Assembly (NCBI GenBank): GCA_024743435.1
Contig: JANSWO010000002.1
Span: forward strand, 124,001 to 188,000
Direction of reading: 5' to 3'
Source: Pseudomonadaceae bacterium
Lineage (GTDB): Bacteria > Pseudomonadota > Gammaproteobacteria > Pseudomonadales > Azotimanducaceae
DNA: 64,000 nucleotides
The translations under genes and the position numbers were made by a program. This document shows positions 27,059-36,554 of the stretch, piece after piece (position 1 is the first letter of the stretch; each line of letters begins with the position of its first letter). The notes beneath the pieces are model-generated. The model ran no database searches. It saw only the letters and a list, made by a program, of their open reading frames with translations, and was not told where the DNA came from.

Positions 27059-27096
27059 CACGATCGTCGAATAAGCTTGCGATCGTGTTTGCTTTG
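27059..27096 (+). terminator. Intrinsic terminator after glcB
   Basis: An 8-bp perfect stem (CACGATCG facing CGATCGTG, loop 13 bases) begins 32 bases after the malate synthase stop and is followed by the T-rich run TTTGCTTTGC. Confidence 0.65.
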
Positions 27097-27130
27097 CTTT
27101 GCAAGAGGCAGGGGTTAGGGGGCAGTGGTC

Positions 27131-27466
27131 ATGAGTCAGAGTCCGCAAAGAGGATGTATGCCGTGGAGCGTGCGGCTCGCCATCGTGCTCACAGCATGGC
27201 TTACATGCCACGGCGGGTTAGCCTTGGCTGCTGATCTCAAATGCGGCTCCAGCCGAGTGGCTACGGGCGATTTCGAGATCGATGTCATCGACCTGTGCGG
27301 TGAACCGTTGGCGATTGCCGAGCGTGTCCGCTGGACTCGAGAGGGCTACCTGCTTGTACAGCAGGAGTGGTTGTATCGGCTGGGTAGGAATCAGTTTCAG
27401 CGCGTTGTGGTGGTAGAAAACGGACGTGTTGTCGATGTGGAGCTTGGCCGTAAGCCGCGACGCTGA
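27131..27466 (+). CDS. DUF2845 domain exported protein
   Basis: A secreted or periplasmic protein of about 111 residues. The signal peptide ends near LALAADLKC. The mature part shows the DUF2845 pattern: CGSSRVATGD, then LCGEPLA, a QEWLYRLGRNQFQRVVVVENGRV hairpin and a basic end. The function of the family is unknown. Start choice is open among GTG 27125, ATG 27131 (purine run upstream) and ATG 27158 (AGAGG four bases before). The last would give the most typical signal peptide. Confidence 0.75.
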   Translation: MSQSPQRGCMPWSVRLAIVLTAWLTCHGGLALAADLKCGSSRVATGDFEIDVIDLCGEPLAIAERVRWTREGYLLVQQEWLYRLGRNQFQRVVVVENGRVVDVELGRKPRR

Positions 27467-27559
27467 GTCTGCCTCCGCCCGTGTAAATCAGTTCGAGTGG
27501 CGTTACTGCAAACCACGCCAATCTCGACACGCCTTTGCACCCCCGGTTAATCTGGCGGG

Positions 27560-28333
27560 ATGGACAAACCGAAAAAGACCCAACCCATTCGACCGGCCGC
27601 GACCGTCATTATCGCCAGAGAGCGCGAGGGCGGAGCTCAGGCTGATGATCCCTACGAGATATTCATGCTGCGTCGCACATCCCGGGCATCGTTCGCGGGA
27701 GGCATGTACGTTTTCCCGGGCGGACGCGTAGATCCGGATGATCATCTGCACGCTTTAGATCCCTACCGGGTTGGCCCAAGCCCCGGGCAGGCATTGCAAC
27801 AGAAGGCGCTTGGAGCTGAGTGGCGCGGGTATTGGATTGCAGGCATTCGAGAGTGCCTGGAAGAGGCAGCCATTTTGCTTGCCTACGACGAGAGCGGCCG
27901 TATCGTCTCGTTCGCTGACGATGCTCTGCACGAGCGCATGATGCGTGATCGACAGGCGCTGCACGACGGTACACTCGACATGATTGATCTGTGCGAACAG
28001 GAGAACATCCGGCTCGCTGTCGACAAGATTCACTTCTTCAACCGTTTCGTGACGCCCCTCGGTCGCCCCAGGCGTTTTGATACGCGCTTTTTCATTACGA
28101 AAGCGCCGCCGCAACAGGTTGGCCATCACGACGATGTGGAAACGGTGGACAATGTTTGGATATCGCCCAGTGAGGCGTTAGCCAGAAACGCGGCCGGCGA
28201 ATTCGAGCTCATGCGCGTCACCGTGATGCAGTTGCAGGCGCTAACCGGTTTTGGCTCGGCGGAGGCGTTGGTCGATTCCGTTGCTGCGCAAACTGAATTT
28301 CCGATAACCCGGCCCGCGATGCCCCGGGAGTAG
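27560..28333 (+). CDS. Nudix hydrolase, NUDT19-like
   Basis: A 257-residue Nudix hydrolase. The box is split: MYVFPGGRVDPDD carries the first Gly part, and IRECLEEAAILLAY carries the catalytic R-E-x-x-E-E helix after an insertion of about 35 residues. That split box is typical of the NUDT19/NUDT7 branch, which hydrolyses CoA and acyl-CoA to phosphopantetheine products. Given the acyl-CoA genes around it, a CoA diphosphatase role is plausible, but the substrate is inferred. It is monocistronic with ATG 27560. Confidence 0.85.
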   Translation: MDKPKKTQPIRPAATVIIAREREGGAQADDPYEIFMLRRTSRASFAGGMYVFPGGRVDPDDHLHALDPYRVGPSPGQALQQKALGAEWRGYWIAGIRECLEEAAILLAYDESGRIVSFADDALHERMMRDRQALHDGTLDMIDLCEQENIRLAVDKIHFFNRFVTPLGRPRRFDTRFFITKAPPQQVGHHDDVETVDNVWISPSEALARNAAGEFELMRVTVMQLQALTGFGSAEALVDSVAAQTEFPITRPAMPRE

Positions 28334-28396
28334 CGCTATGCCTGCTACATGCATTTGTCTGCTCGCGAGTTGGACCCGCATCTGTGAGGGAAATCA

Positions 28397-28921
28397 ATGT
28401 TGATCGCTGTCGTTTGGCTCTGCGTTGGAATTGCCCTCGGTTGGCTCTTGGCGTGGCGGTTACACCGCGCCCGAAGCCGGCTGCGTGACCAGCGTCAGCG
28501 GACAGAGATTGACGATCGAGACCGCCGGATCGCTGCGTTACAGGTGAGGCTGGTGGCGTTGGATGCGCAGCTGCTGGCGGCGCGCGCAGAGCAGCGGATG
28601 TCGCGCGGTAGTGCCGCGCAAGCAGCAGCGCAGTCGACGGTTGTGGAAGAGAAAGTAGAGCTTGCGCCGCAGACGACGGAGCCTACCGAGCAACACAACC
28701 AACACGAGCAACGCGCGGCCGATGACCTCACCAGGATTCGAGGCGTAGGGCCGAAGTTGGCGGCACTTCTGCAGAGCCTTGGGATTGTTCGGTTTGCCCA
28801 GATCGCCGCATTTGATGCGGCTGATCTGGAGCGTCTCGACGACAAGCTCGGCGCGTTCAAGGGACGAGCGGTGCGTGATGACTGGGTGGGTCAGGCCGCA
28901 ACGCTCGCCGAATCCGACTAG
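28397..28921 (+). CDS. Membrane-anchored coiled-coil protein with helix-hairpin-helix domain
   Basis: A 174-residue protein: one N-terminal membrane helix (LIAVVWLCVGIALGWLLAWRL), an Arg/Gln-rich coiled coil (about residues 25-75), a low-complexity linker, and a C-terminal helix-hairpin-helix domain, DDLTRIRGVGPKLAALLQSLG then a second hairpin. Similar C-terminal domains occur in many proteobacterial proteins of unknown function, often next to respiratory or DNA-related genes. It may bind DNA or simply oligomerise. It ends 13 bases from the convergent carboxylase gene. Confidence 0.75.
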   Translation: MLIAVVWLCVGIALGWLLAWRLHRARSRLRDQRQRTEIDDRDRRIAALQVRLVALDAQLLAARAEQRMSRGSAAQAAAQSTVVEEKVELAPQTTEPTEQHNQHEQRAADDLTRIRGVGPKLAALLQSLGIVRFAQIAAFDAADLERLDDKLGAFKGRAVRDDWVGQAATLAESD

Positions 28922-28933
28922 CGCTGGGCGCCG

Positions 28934-31900
28934 CTACCAGGTATCGATGCAGGGGCGCTTCTTGCCGGTACGTGCCTCAGCCTCAGGCGCGGCGGCCAAC
29001 CCTCGACTGATCCAGTGCCTGGTGTCGTTCGGATCAATGACATCATCGATCTCAAAGTGATCAGCCGTGCTGACTGCGCGCCCGTGTCGATACATGCGCT
29101 CCACCATTTCATCAAACTTCGCTTTGCGTTCCTGCGGGTCGTCAATGGCGGCTAGCTCATTGCGGTAGCCGAGTTTCACCGCGCCTTCTAACCCCATGCC
29201 ACCGAATTCGCCGGTTGGCCAGGCAACGGTGAACATTGGCGCTTTGAAGCTGCCGCCGGCCATTGCCTGGGCACCCAGGCCATAACCCTTACGGAGCACG
29301 ACGGTGAAGAAGGGCACGCTCAGGGACGCGGCGGTCACAAACATGCGTGCTGCGTGCCGTACCAGTGCAGTTTTCTCCACTTCCGGTCCAACCATGATGC
29401 CCGGTGTGTCACAGAGGAAGAGCAACGGGAGGTCGAAGGCATCGCACAGCTGCATGAAGCGGCTTGCCTTATCCGCAGCATCGCTATCGATCGCGCCGGC
29501 GAGATGGTGTGGGTTGTTCGCGATGATGCCGATGGGTTTGCCGTCGATGCGCGCCAGTGAAGTCACCATGCCCAGGCCAAAGCCTTTGCGTAGCTCAAGT
29601 ACTGAGTCTGTGTCAGCGAGCGTTTCGATGACGCGCCTGACGTCGTAAACACGCAGGCGATTCTCGGGAATCAGATGCCGCAACAGGCGTTGATCGGCGC
29701 AGCCCGAGGCTTCCGTTGCGCCCTGGAAATAGGACAGATACTGCTTGGCGGTGGCAACGGCTTCTGCATAGTCCTCGACTTCGATGTCGACAACGCCGTT
29801 GGCGACCTGAACGGACATCGGGCCGACTTCGTCTGGCGTGTAAATCCCTAAGCCGCCGCCTTCGATCATGGCTGGGCCACCCATGCCGATGTTGGAGCTC
29901 TTTGTTGCGATAACGACATCGCAGCACCCGAGCAAGGCCGCGTTACCGGCAAAACATCGGCCCGAGTTGATGCCGACGAGTGGTACCAGACCGGATAGCC
30001 TGGCGAAGTACTGAAAGGCGAGACAGTCGAGCCCTGCGACCCCGATGCCATCGGTATCGCCCGGACGACCGCCGCCGCCTTCAGTGAAGAACACGACCGG
30101 CAACCGGTTGTGCTCTGCGATCTCAAACAGCCGGTCTTTCTTGCGGTGGTTCTGACTACCCTGGGTACCGGCGAGCACGGTGTAGTCGTAGCTCATCACC
30201 ACGCACTGGGAGGCGCGTCCGGGAAACTGCGCACCGTTGATCTGAGCGATGCCGGAAATCATGCCGTCAGCCGGGGTCTTGCGAATCAGATCGTCCAGGC
30301 TGCGGCGCTTGCGTTGGGCGGCGACAACCAGTGGTGCGTATTCGATCATGCTGCCCGCATCGATGAGATCAGCAAGGTTTGCTCGTGCAGTCCTCTGGCC
30401 TTGCTTAGCTCGTTTGGCGACCGCATCCGGGCGTGCCTCGTCGGTGCCGATGTGATGGCGCTCGATGACTTCTGCCAGGTCCGGACGAATCGCGTCGAGG
30501 TCCAGCTGCTCTTCGCTCCTCTGGCTCGTCGAACTTACGTCGGACGGTTGCAGCCTGAGTAGGGCGCTCCCATCCAGGACCGGATCGCCAGCGGAGACCA
30601 GGCACGACTCAACGGTGCCGCTATGTGGCGCCGTTATCTCGTGCTCCATTTTCATGGCTTCCATGACTAACAAGACGGCACCGGCTGGCACCTCGTCACC
30701 AGGGTTCACCGTCACAGAGACGATGGTTCCCTGCATCGGTGCGGCAACCAGCCAGGGATCGTCGGATGCCGTGTGTGTTGACTGATTGGCTTGCGGTTCG
30801 TTGTGTTCCCGGCCGTGTTCTAACACGGCGAGCGGATCATCCGAGCGGGATGCGGCGCTCGCAGTTTTTGCAGTTGATGCGCTGTTGGCCTGGGCCGCCG
30901 CTGTCGAGGCGCTGATTTGCTCTGCAAGCGATATCAGGTTGTCGTCAACCAGTGCGGTGTTCATCTCGCCGTCTACTACTTCGGGCATGTCGAGCAATTG
31001 GAGTAGCAGGGGAAGGTTGGTTTGTACCCCCTCGATTCGCGTTTCGAGCAACGCCTGTTTGAGCTTGGTCAAGGCATCGGCATACGTGCGGCCTCGGCAG
31101 ATGACCTTCGCCAGCAGTGAGTCGAAGACTGGCGTCGTCGTGAATCCGCTATAGCCAAACGTATCGACGCGCACGCCGGATCCGCCGGGCATTTCAAACT
31201 GGGAGAGCCTGCCGCTACTCGGCAGAACACGACCGTCCGTAGTTAGCCGCTCCATGTTTATCCGAGCTTGAATTGCGCAACCTGCGCTGGAGACAGGAAG
31301 GTTGAGTTCCGCCAGGTGCGCGCCAGCCGCGATATCGAGTTGAACGGCGACGAGGTCGGTGTCGAAGATTTCCTCCGTCACCGTGTGCTCAACCTGCAGG
31401 CGCGCGTTCGCCTCGATGAAGTAGAACTTCTCGTCTTTGGTAACCAGAAACTCGAACGTTCCGAGATTGCTGTAACCAGCGGCTTTAGCCAGAGTGATTG
31501 CGGCGCTGGCGATGCGCTGCCGCAGGTGATCGCTGATGCCGATTGCGGGCGCAATTTCGATGAGTTTCTGGTGCCGACGTTGCAAAGAGCATTCGCGCTC
31601 CCCCAGCGCAACGACGTCGCCATAGTGGTCGGCCACAATTTGAATCTCTATGTGCCGAGCCGCCTCAACATAGGCCTCGGCAAACAACGTCCCGTCGCCA
31701 AAACCGAGTTCAGCTTCACGGCTGGCTTGCTGCCAAGCTGCGTCCAGTTCACTGTCGTCGCGAACAATGCGCATCCCGCGACCGCCGCCGCCAGCGGCAG
31801 CTTTCAGCATGATGACGCCGTGTTCCGCCAGCAGTTTTCTGGCTGCGTCCAGGCCGAGAGAGCTGTCGACGCCGGGGATGATCGGAACCCCGCACTGCTC

Positions 31901-32275
31901 GGCGAGAGCGCGTGCAGCGGACTTGTCGGCAAACGTCGACATGGTGGCGGCGTTCGGGCCGATGAAGGTCAGGCCGGCGCGTTGTACCGCTTCCGCAAAA
32001 TCTGCTCGCTCGCTGAGAAAGCCGTAGCCGGGGTGAATGGCATCTGCGCCTGCAGCGGTTGCTGCACTGATGACGGCGTCGATGTCGAGATACGCTGCAG
32101 CGCCAGCACCCGGCAGCGCCTGTTGTTGATCACCGTGTGCGACATGACGGCTGTCGATGTCTTCCGGTGCGAAGATGGCGATGCTGGTCTGCCCCCTGCG
32201 ACGTAGCGTGCGCGCCACTCGGATCGCGATCTCGGCGCGGTTCGCGATCAGTACGCGTTGCATTTTGCTGCTCAT
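28934..32275 (-). CDS. Single-chain biotin-dependent acyl-CoA carboxylase (BC-BCCP-CT)
   Basis: A 1113-residue multidomain carboxylase. The N-terminal biotin carboxylase starts MQRVLIANRAEIAIRVARTLRR and holds the ATP-grasp loop AAAGGGGRGMRIV. The biotinyl domain has VLLVMEAMKMEHEI, with biotin-Lys about residue 542. The C-terminal carboxyltransferase holds N- and C-subdomains (GGGGRPGDTDGIG, LCDTPGIMVGPEVEK, GLGAQAMAGG). The order matches single-chain long-chain acyl-CoA carboxylases described in mycobacteria, rather than the split AccABCD enzyme. It makes a malonyl-type CoA; the acyl substrate is unknown. ATG 32275 has GGGGAG five bases upstream; the frame opens at 32335. Confidence 0.92.
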   Translation of the reverse strand: MSSKMQRVLIANRAEIAIRVARTLRRRGQTSIAIFAPEDIDSRHVAHGDQQQALPGAGAAAYLDIDAVISAATAAGADAIHPGYGFLSERADFAEAVQRAGLTFIGPNAATMSTFADKSAARALAEQCGVPIIPGVDSSLGLDAARKLLAEHGVIMLKAAAGGGGRGMRIVRDDSELDAAWQQASREAELGFGDGTLFAEAYVEAARHIEIQIVADHYGDVVALGERECSLQRRHQKLIEIAPAIGISDHLRQRIASAAITLAKAAGYSNLGTFEFLVTKDEKFYFIEANARLQVEHTVTEEIFDTDLVAVQLDIAAGAHLAELNLPVSSAGCAIQARINMERLTTDGRVLPSSGRLSQFEMPGGSGVRVDTFGYSGFTTTPVFDSLLAKVICRGRTYADALTKLKQALLETRIEGVQTNLPLLLQLLDMPEVVDGEMNTALVDDNLISLAEQISASTAAAQANSASTAKTASAASRSDDPLAVLEHGREHNEPQANQSTHTASDDPWLVAAPMQGTIVSVTVNPGDEVPAGAVLLVMEAMKMEHEITAPHSGTVESCLVSAGDPVLDGSALLRLQPSDVSSTSQRSEEQLDLDAIRPDLAEVIERHHIGTDEARPDAVAKRAKQGQRTARANLADLIDAGSMIEYAPLVVAAQRKRRSLDDLIRKTPADGMISGIAQINGAQFPGRASQCVVMSYDYTVLAGTQGSQNHRKKDRLFEIAEHNRLPVVFFTEGGGGRPGDTDGIGVAGLDCLAFQYFARLSGLVPLVGINSGRCFAGNAALLGCCDVVIATKSSNIGMGGPAMIEGGGLGIYTPDEVGPMSVQVANGVVDIEVEDYAEAVATAKQYLSYFQGATEASGCADQRLLRHLIPENRLRVYDVRRVIETLADTDSVLELRKGFGLGMVTSLARIDGKPIGIIANNPHHLAGAIDSDAADKASRFMQLCDAFDLPLLFLCDTPGIMVGPEVEKTALVRHAARMFVTAASLSVPFFTVVLRKGYGLGAQAMAGGSFKAPMFTVAWPTGEFGGMGLEGAVKLGYRNELAAIDDPQERKAKFDEMVERMYRHGRAVSTADHFEIDDVIDPNDTRHWISRGLAAAPEAEARTGKKRPCIDTW

Positions 32276-32438
32276 GTGGTCTCCCCAACCCCTTACGTTT
32301 TCCCCCCAGCCCCGGCGTATGCCGTTGGCTGCCAAAGGTCATTGTAGCGGCCTCGTGCCTGCCGTCATCGGGCATCTCGCAATGCATCGCTCGGGTCGTT
32401 ACCATCAGCCGGCAAATTTACGTACCAGGAGATGAAAC

Positions 32439-32903
32439 ATGAGCAATCTGGAAAAGGGTCTGGAGACCATGCAGGCGCTGGTTGGCACAGAAACCAACCT
32501 CACCGATTGGTTTGAGATCGATCAGGAGCGGATCAATCAGTTCGCCGACGTAACACTCGATCACCAGTGGATCCACCTTGATCAAGAACGGGCGAAAGAC
32601 GGCCCATTCGGCACAACGATTGCGCACGGCTTGTTCACGCTGTCGATCATGATGTTCCTGCCAGGGGAAGGCGGTGGCTTGCCTAAGCTCGAAGGTTCGT
32701 CGCTGGGCATTAACTATGGCTACGATCGAATTCGCTTTCCATCTCCGGTGCCGATTGGTTCCAAGATCCGCACCCGCAGCATCCTGAAACGAGCCGAGAT
32801 CAAAGGCCCGATGCTCGAAGTGATGACGGAGCACACCGTTGAGGTGCAGGGATCAGACAAGCCCGCTTGCGTTGCTGAAAACGTACTTCGCCTCGTCTTT
32901 TAG
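32439..32903 (+). CDS. MaoC-like hot-dog (R)-enoyl-CoA hydratase
   Basis: A 154-residue MaoC-family dehydratase with the hydratase-2 motif: QFADVTLDHQWIHLDQERA supplies the catalytic Asp and His, followed by GPFGTTIAHGLFTLS. Such proteins hydrate enoyl-CoAs with R stereochemistry. It is divergent from the carboxylase, with 163 bases between starts, so the two may share a regulatory region and act on related acyl-CoAs. The next gene starts 33 bases after its stop. Confidence 0.9.
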   Translation: MSNLEKGLETMQALVGTETNLTDWFEIDQERINQFADVTLDHQWIHLDQERAKDGPFGTTIAHGLFTLSIMMFLPGEGGGLPKLEGSSLGINYGYDRIRFPSPVPIGSKIRTRSILKRAEIKGPMLEVMTEHTVEVQGSDKPACVAENVLRLVF

Positions 32904-32936
32904 CCGGCCTTTCGGGAACGGTTGTTGGAGGTCTGT

Positions 32937-35294
32937 TTGCCAGTGGTGAGCAGGCCTCGACCGTGCGCGCCTCTCCGCCACTGTCTGGCGTTGGGGCTTG
33001 CTCTGTTTCTTGCGTGCTCAGCGAGCGCGAGTGTTGCCGTTGATGTCAGCGAGTTCTGGGACTTACCTGCCAACAAGCAGCAAGAGCTTGAACAGGACGC
33101 GCGGCTTAGGGGGGATACGACCCGTGCAGCGCTCCTGCGCATCGCTCGATCGGTAAGACTGATCAGCGAAGATCCGGCCTCCTCGCATCAGTTATTGGAC
33201 TCGATAGAAGCCAGCGCCGCGTATGACGATGAACTTGTCAGGGCATGGACAATCGCTGCTCGCTGCTCCATCAGTTTGCTGTTTGTTGGCGACGCTGATG
33301 TCGAGCGCAGATGCGAGGACGCTGAACGCCACATAAGCGACTTTGGAGACAACGCTCTGATTGCGTGGCTTGAAGTTCGAATGGGAGTGTTGCATTACCA
33401 GCGTGGCCAATACCCAGAAGCCGTGCAGATCGGCAAAGGGGCGCTGATGGGGTTTGAGAGGCTCGATTGGCCCGTGCAACACGCCACGGCATACAACAAT
33501 CTTGGCCTGGCGCTTCGGGCTCAGGGGTTACACCGGCGAGCGCTCGATCATTTCCGTGCCGGACTGGGTATTGTCAAAGAGTCTGATCATTCGATTGTCG
33601 AAATCCTGACGTTCAATGTCGGCGTCTCGAGTATGGACATCGGATTGTATGATCGAGCGCGGGAATACTACGACATCGCGCTCGCACGGGCCGTGGACCT
33701 GAAATTTCTACGCTTCGAACTGATCGTGCGAACCTATCGAGCGATGCTCGAACTACGAATCGATAACCCCACGGGTGCGCTATCCGAGCTGTCAGATGTC
33801 GTAGCAGATCCTGCTTACGAGCAGTACTCGAGCAATTTTGGCCACGCACTGGGCGTTTACGGCGAAGCGCTGATGCATTCCGGTCAGGAAGAGAAGGCCT
33901 TCGCCGCCTATGATCGTGCTTTCGAGATGACCCGATCTGTCAACTCGGTGCTTGAAGCGCGTCACGTGCAGCTGCATTTCGCACGCATTCTACGCCTGCG
34001 GGGGGACCTGGAGCGTTCACTATCCGAGCTTGATGTTCTGATTCCCCAATTGCGCGAGGACAGAAGCCGCGAGCTCCTGATTCGTGCGCTCGATGAGAAG
34101 ACAACCGTGCTGTTTGCACTTGGCAGAAACCAGGAGATACCGCCAGTCATTGCCGAGCGTCGTGAATCGGAACGAGGCTTACGCGACCAACGAGTAGAGA
34201 GCCAGCTGGCGCTACTGCGCGCTGATTTTGACTACGCGGCGCAGGAGGCTGAGTTGAAGCTATTGCGCCAACAACAGGCGACGGCGGATGCCGAGGCTCG
34301 CTACGAACAGCTTTCGCGCTTTGGGCTAATCGCGATCGGCGTGCTTTCAGGCCTTCTGGTGTATCTGGTCACCAACCGATTGCACGTGCAAAGACAGCGG
34401 CGTGCGGAGCGAGCGGTCAAGGCTGAGCTCGAGTCCCAGGTGGCCCAGCGAACTGCTGATCTTGAGCACCAGATCGAGGAGCGCGATAAAGCAGAGGCTG
34501 AGCGCAGAGCACTCGAACTGCGCCTTGCCGAAGACGACAAGCTGCGCGTACTCGGCCAGCTGACGGGTGGGGTGGCACATGACTTCAACAATCTGCTCAC
34601 GGTGATCAGCGGTAACGCAGAACTTTTGCAGAGCAGGGTTCGAGCATCGGAAGATGACAGCGTAGCGCTCATTCGAAGTATCCTGGATGCGGTAGATTCC
34701 GGAGCCGGGATCACGCGTTCCCTGCGCGCATACGCGCGGCAGGAGCCGATGGACCTGCAACCGGTAGAAATGGTGACTTTCATTCGCAACGCTCTGCCCA
34801 TGCTGCGCAGGAGCGTGGGTAGCCTGATCGACGTGCGCGCTGATCTGCCCCGGCAGGATGTCTTTGTTCGTCTCGATCCCAGCCAGCTCACTACGGCGCT
34901 GTTGAATCTGTGCCTGAACTCGGCCGATGCCATTGATCACACTGGTGAGGTGCTCCTTTCGCTGCAACAGCAGGACGATCGAGTGTTCCTCATGGTGGCT
35001 GATAACGGTCGAGGCATGAGCCCGGAGGCGGCGGCTCGAGCGATTGAACCGTTCTTCTCCACCAAGGATGAGTCACGCCACGGCGGCCTGGGCCTGTCCA
35101 TGGTTTATGGTTTTGCCAAGCAGCTTGGTGGCGAGCTTCGCATCGAAAGCGAACTTGGCCGAGGCACGGAAATCTGGATCAGTCTGCCGGCTACCGGGTC
35201 GAAGGATGCGAGTGACACTCACGATGGCTCCGGCAAAGGCGGCCGGCTAAGCGCTGCAGATGGCTGTAGTGGTGGAATTCTGGAGGCTCAATGA
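32937..35294 (+). CDS. Sensor histidine kinase with periplasmic TPR domain
   Basis: About 785 residues. It has an N-terminal signal sequence (LALGLALFLACSASASVA), then a long TPR-like helical sensor region (residues about 30-430, for example ATAYNNLGLALRAQGLHRRALDHF), one membrane helix (FGLIAIGVLSGLLVYLVTN), a coiled coil, a HisKA domain with phospho-His in GGVAHDFNNLL (about His548), and an HATPase with the N, G1 and G2 boxes (LNLCLNSADAI, VADNGRGMS, GGLGLSMVYGF). There is no receiver domain and no response regulator nearby, so it is an orphan kinase. GGAGG at 32927-32931 favours TTG 32937; TTG 32922 and GTG 32943 are alternatives. It overlaps the next gene by ATGA. Confidence 0.85.
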   Translation: MPVVSRPRPCAPLRHCLALGLALFLACSASASVAVDVSEFWDLPANKQQELEQDARLRGDTTRAALLRIARSVRLISEDPASSHQLLDSIEASAAYDDELVRAWTIAARCSISLLFVGDADVERRCEDAERHISDFGDNALIAWLEVRMGVLHYQRGQYPEAVQIGKGALMGFERLDWPVQHATAYNNLGLALRAQGLHRRALDHFRAGLGIVKESDHSIVEILTFNVGVSSMDIGLYDRAREYYDIALARAVDLKFLRFELIVRTYRAMLELRIDNPTGALSELSDVVADPAYEQYSSNFGHALGVYGEALMHSGQEEKAFAAYDRAFEMTRSVNSVLEARHVQLHFARILRLRGDLERSLSELDVLIPQLREDRSRELLIRALDEKTTVLFALGRNQEIPPVIAERRESERGLRDQRVESQLALLRADFDYAAQEAELKLLRQQQATADAEARYEQLSRFGLIAIGVLSGLLVYLVTNRLHVQRQRRAERAVKAELESQVAQRTADLEHQIEERDKAEAERRALELRLAEDDKLRVLGQLTGGVAHDFNNLLTVISGNAELLQSRVRASEDDSVALIRSILDAVDSGAGITRSLRAYARQEPMDLQPVEMVTFIRNALPMLRRSVGSLIDVRADLPRQDVFVRLDPSQLTTALLNLCLNSADAIDHTGEVLLSLQQQDDRVFLMVADNGRGMSPEAAARAIEPFFSTKDESRHGGLGLSMVYGFAKQLGGELRIESELGRGTEIWISLPATGSKDASDTHDGSGKGGRLSAADGCSGGILEAQ

Positions 35295-36517
35295 AGCGTT
35301 GGCGCGAAGCAGACCTGGTTGCGGACATGCCTGCAATAGATCAGATCTGGCGTGAGATCGGATGGCTGGAAGATGCTTCGCGTACGCAACACGTCGCTTC
35401 CTACTACGCGGGCGGCGACACGATTGTCGCGGATGTCGATGGCCGGGTTGAGTGCGCCGTTGTTGTATCGCCGGGTGTGGTTGCATATCAGAGCGAGCGC
35501 CTGTCGATGGCAGTGGTAGCCGCCGTCACAACCAGTCACGTCGGACGTAAGCGGGGCCTGGCAACCGAGTTGACCGCTGCCGTGCTGGCTCGCGCTGGCG
35601 CCAGCGGTTATGCCGTTTCCGGACTGGGAATGTTCGAGCAGGGTTACTACGACCGGTTCGGATTCGGCACCATGGGTTACGAATCGATGTTTCGCTTCGA
35701 TCCCGCGGATCTTCGTATCGATACTCCCTTTCGAGCTCCTGTGCGGTTGACCCTGGCAGATAGCGGCGATATGCATTCGGCACTGTTGCGCCGGCAACGC
35801 GGTCACGGCGGCGTCAGTATCGAGGTGCCGGAAACGTTCCATGCCGATCTTGCGGGAGTGGATGATTGGTTTGGTCTGGGCTATCGGGATGGCGAGCGCC
35901 TCAGCCATTTTGTCGTGCTGAAAGGCAGTGATGAGCATGGGCCATACCGGGTTCGCTGGCTTGCCTACGAGAATACGACCCAGCTGATGGAGCTGATGGC
36001 ACTCATCGCATCGCTCGGCGAGCAGGTGCGTACGGTCGTCATGGAAGAGCCGGCAGAGCTACAGTTGCAGGACCTTATTCATCAGCCCATTCGCCACCGG
36101 ATTCTGACTCGCGGCGGCGATCACGCCGGCGGTCAATCCGCGCTCGCCTATTGGCAGATGCGAATTCTCGACCTGCCAGCCTGTTTGGCGAGAACGCACC
36201 TGCCCGGCGCGGACATCGCATTTAACCTCGTGCTCACGGATCCGCTTGCTGCATTGTTGCCGGATGACGCTCCCTGGCGCGGTTGCGCAGGCGAATGGCT
36301 GATACGTATTGGCGCCAATAGCTCCGCTGTACCGGGCGCCGATACCTCCCTGCCCACGCTCCAATGTGGCGTCGGCACGTTCACCAGGCTATGGATGGGT
36401 GTTCGCCCGGCCAGCGTATTGGCGAATAGCGAAGCCATGGAGGCGCCTGGCGAACTCATTCAGCAGCTCGATCAGCAATTGCGCCTGCCAACGACTCGAT
36501 CGGGTTATGAGTTCTAG
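35291..36517 (+). CDS. Eis-like GNAT N-acetyltransferase
   Basis: A 408-residue protein with the Eis plan. The first GNAT domain has an acetyl-CoA loop, VTTSHVGRKRGLATELTAAVL, and the family's LGMFEQGYYDRFGFGTMGYE segment. It is followed by a second, degenerate GNAT domain and a C-terminal SCP2-like sterol-carrier fold (EWLIRIG, then a beta-strand tail). Eis enzymes acetylate aminoglycosides or peptide lysines; the natural substrate here is unknown. It overlaps the sensor kinase gene by four bases, so the two products are probably made in fixed ratio. Confidence 0.85.
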   Translation: MKRWREADLVADMPAIDQIWREIGWLEDASRTQHVASYYAGGDTIVADVDGRVECAVVVSPGVVAYQSERLSMAVVAAVTTSHVGRKRGLATELTAAVLARAGASGYAVSGLGMFEQGYYDRFGFGTMGYESMFRFDPADLRIDTPFRAPVRLTLADSGDMHSALLRRQRGHGGVSIEVPETFHADLAGVDDWFGLGYRDGERLSHFVVLKGSDEHGPYRVRWLAYENTTQLMELMALIASLGEQVRTVVMEEPAELQLQDLIHQPIRHRILTRGGDHAGGQSALAYWQMRILDLPACLARTHLPGADIAFNLVLTDPLAALLPDDAPWRGCAGEWLIRIGANSSAVPGADTSLPTLQCGVGTFTRLWMGVRPASVLANSEAMEAPGELIQQLDQQLRLPTTRSGYEF

Positions 36518-36554
36518 ATGCCGTGCCAGATGACAAGCTCTGTGTGATCTTGAT

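Noticed and set aside
31268-32206. 312-codon rightward frame opposite the carboxylase
   Set aside because: Antisense shadow of the biotin carboxylase domain.
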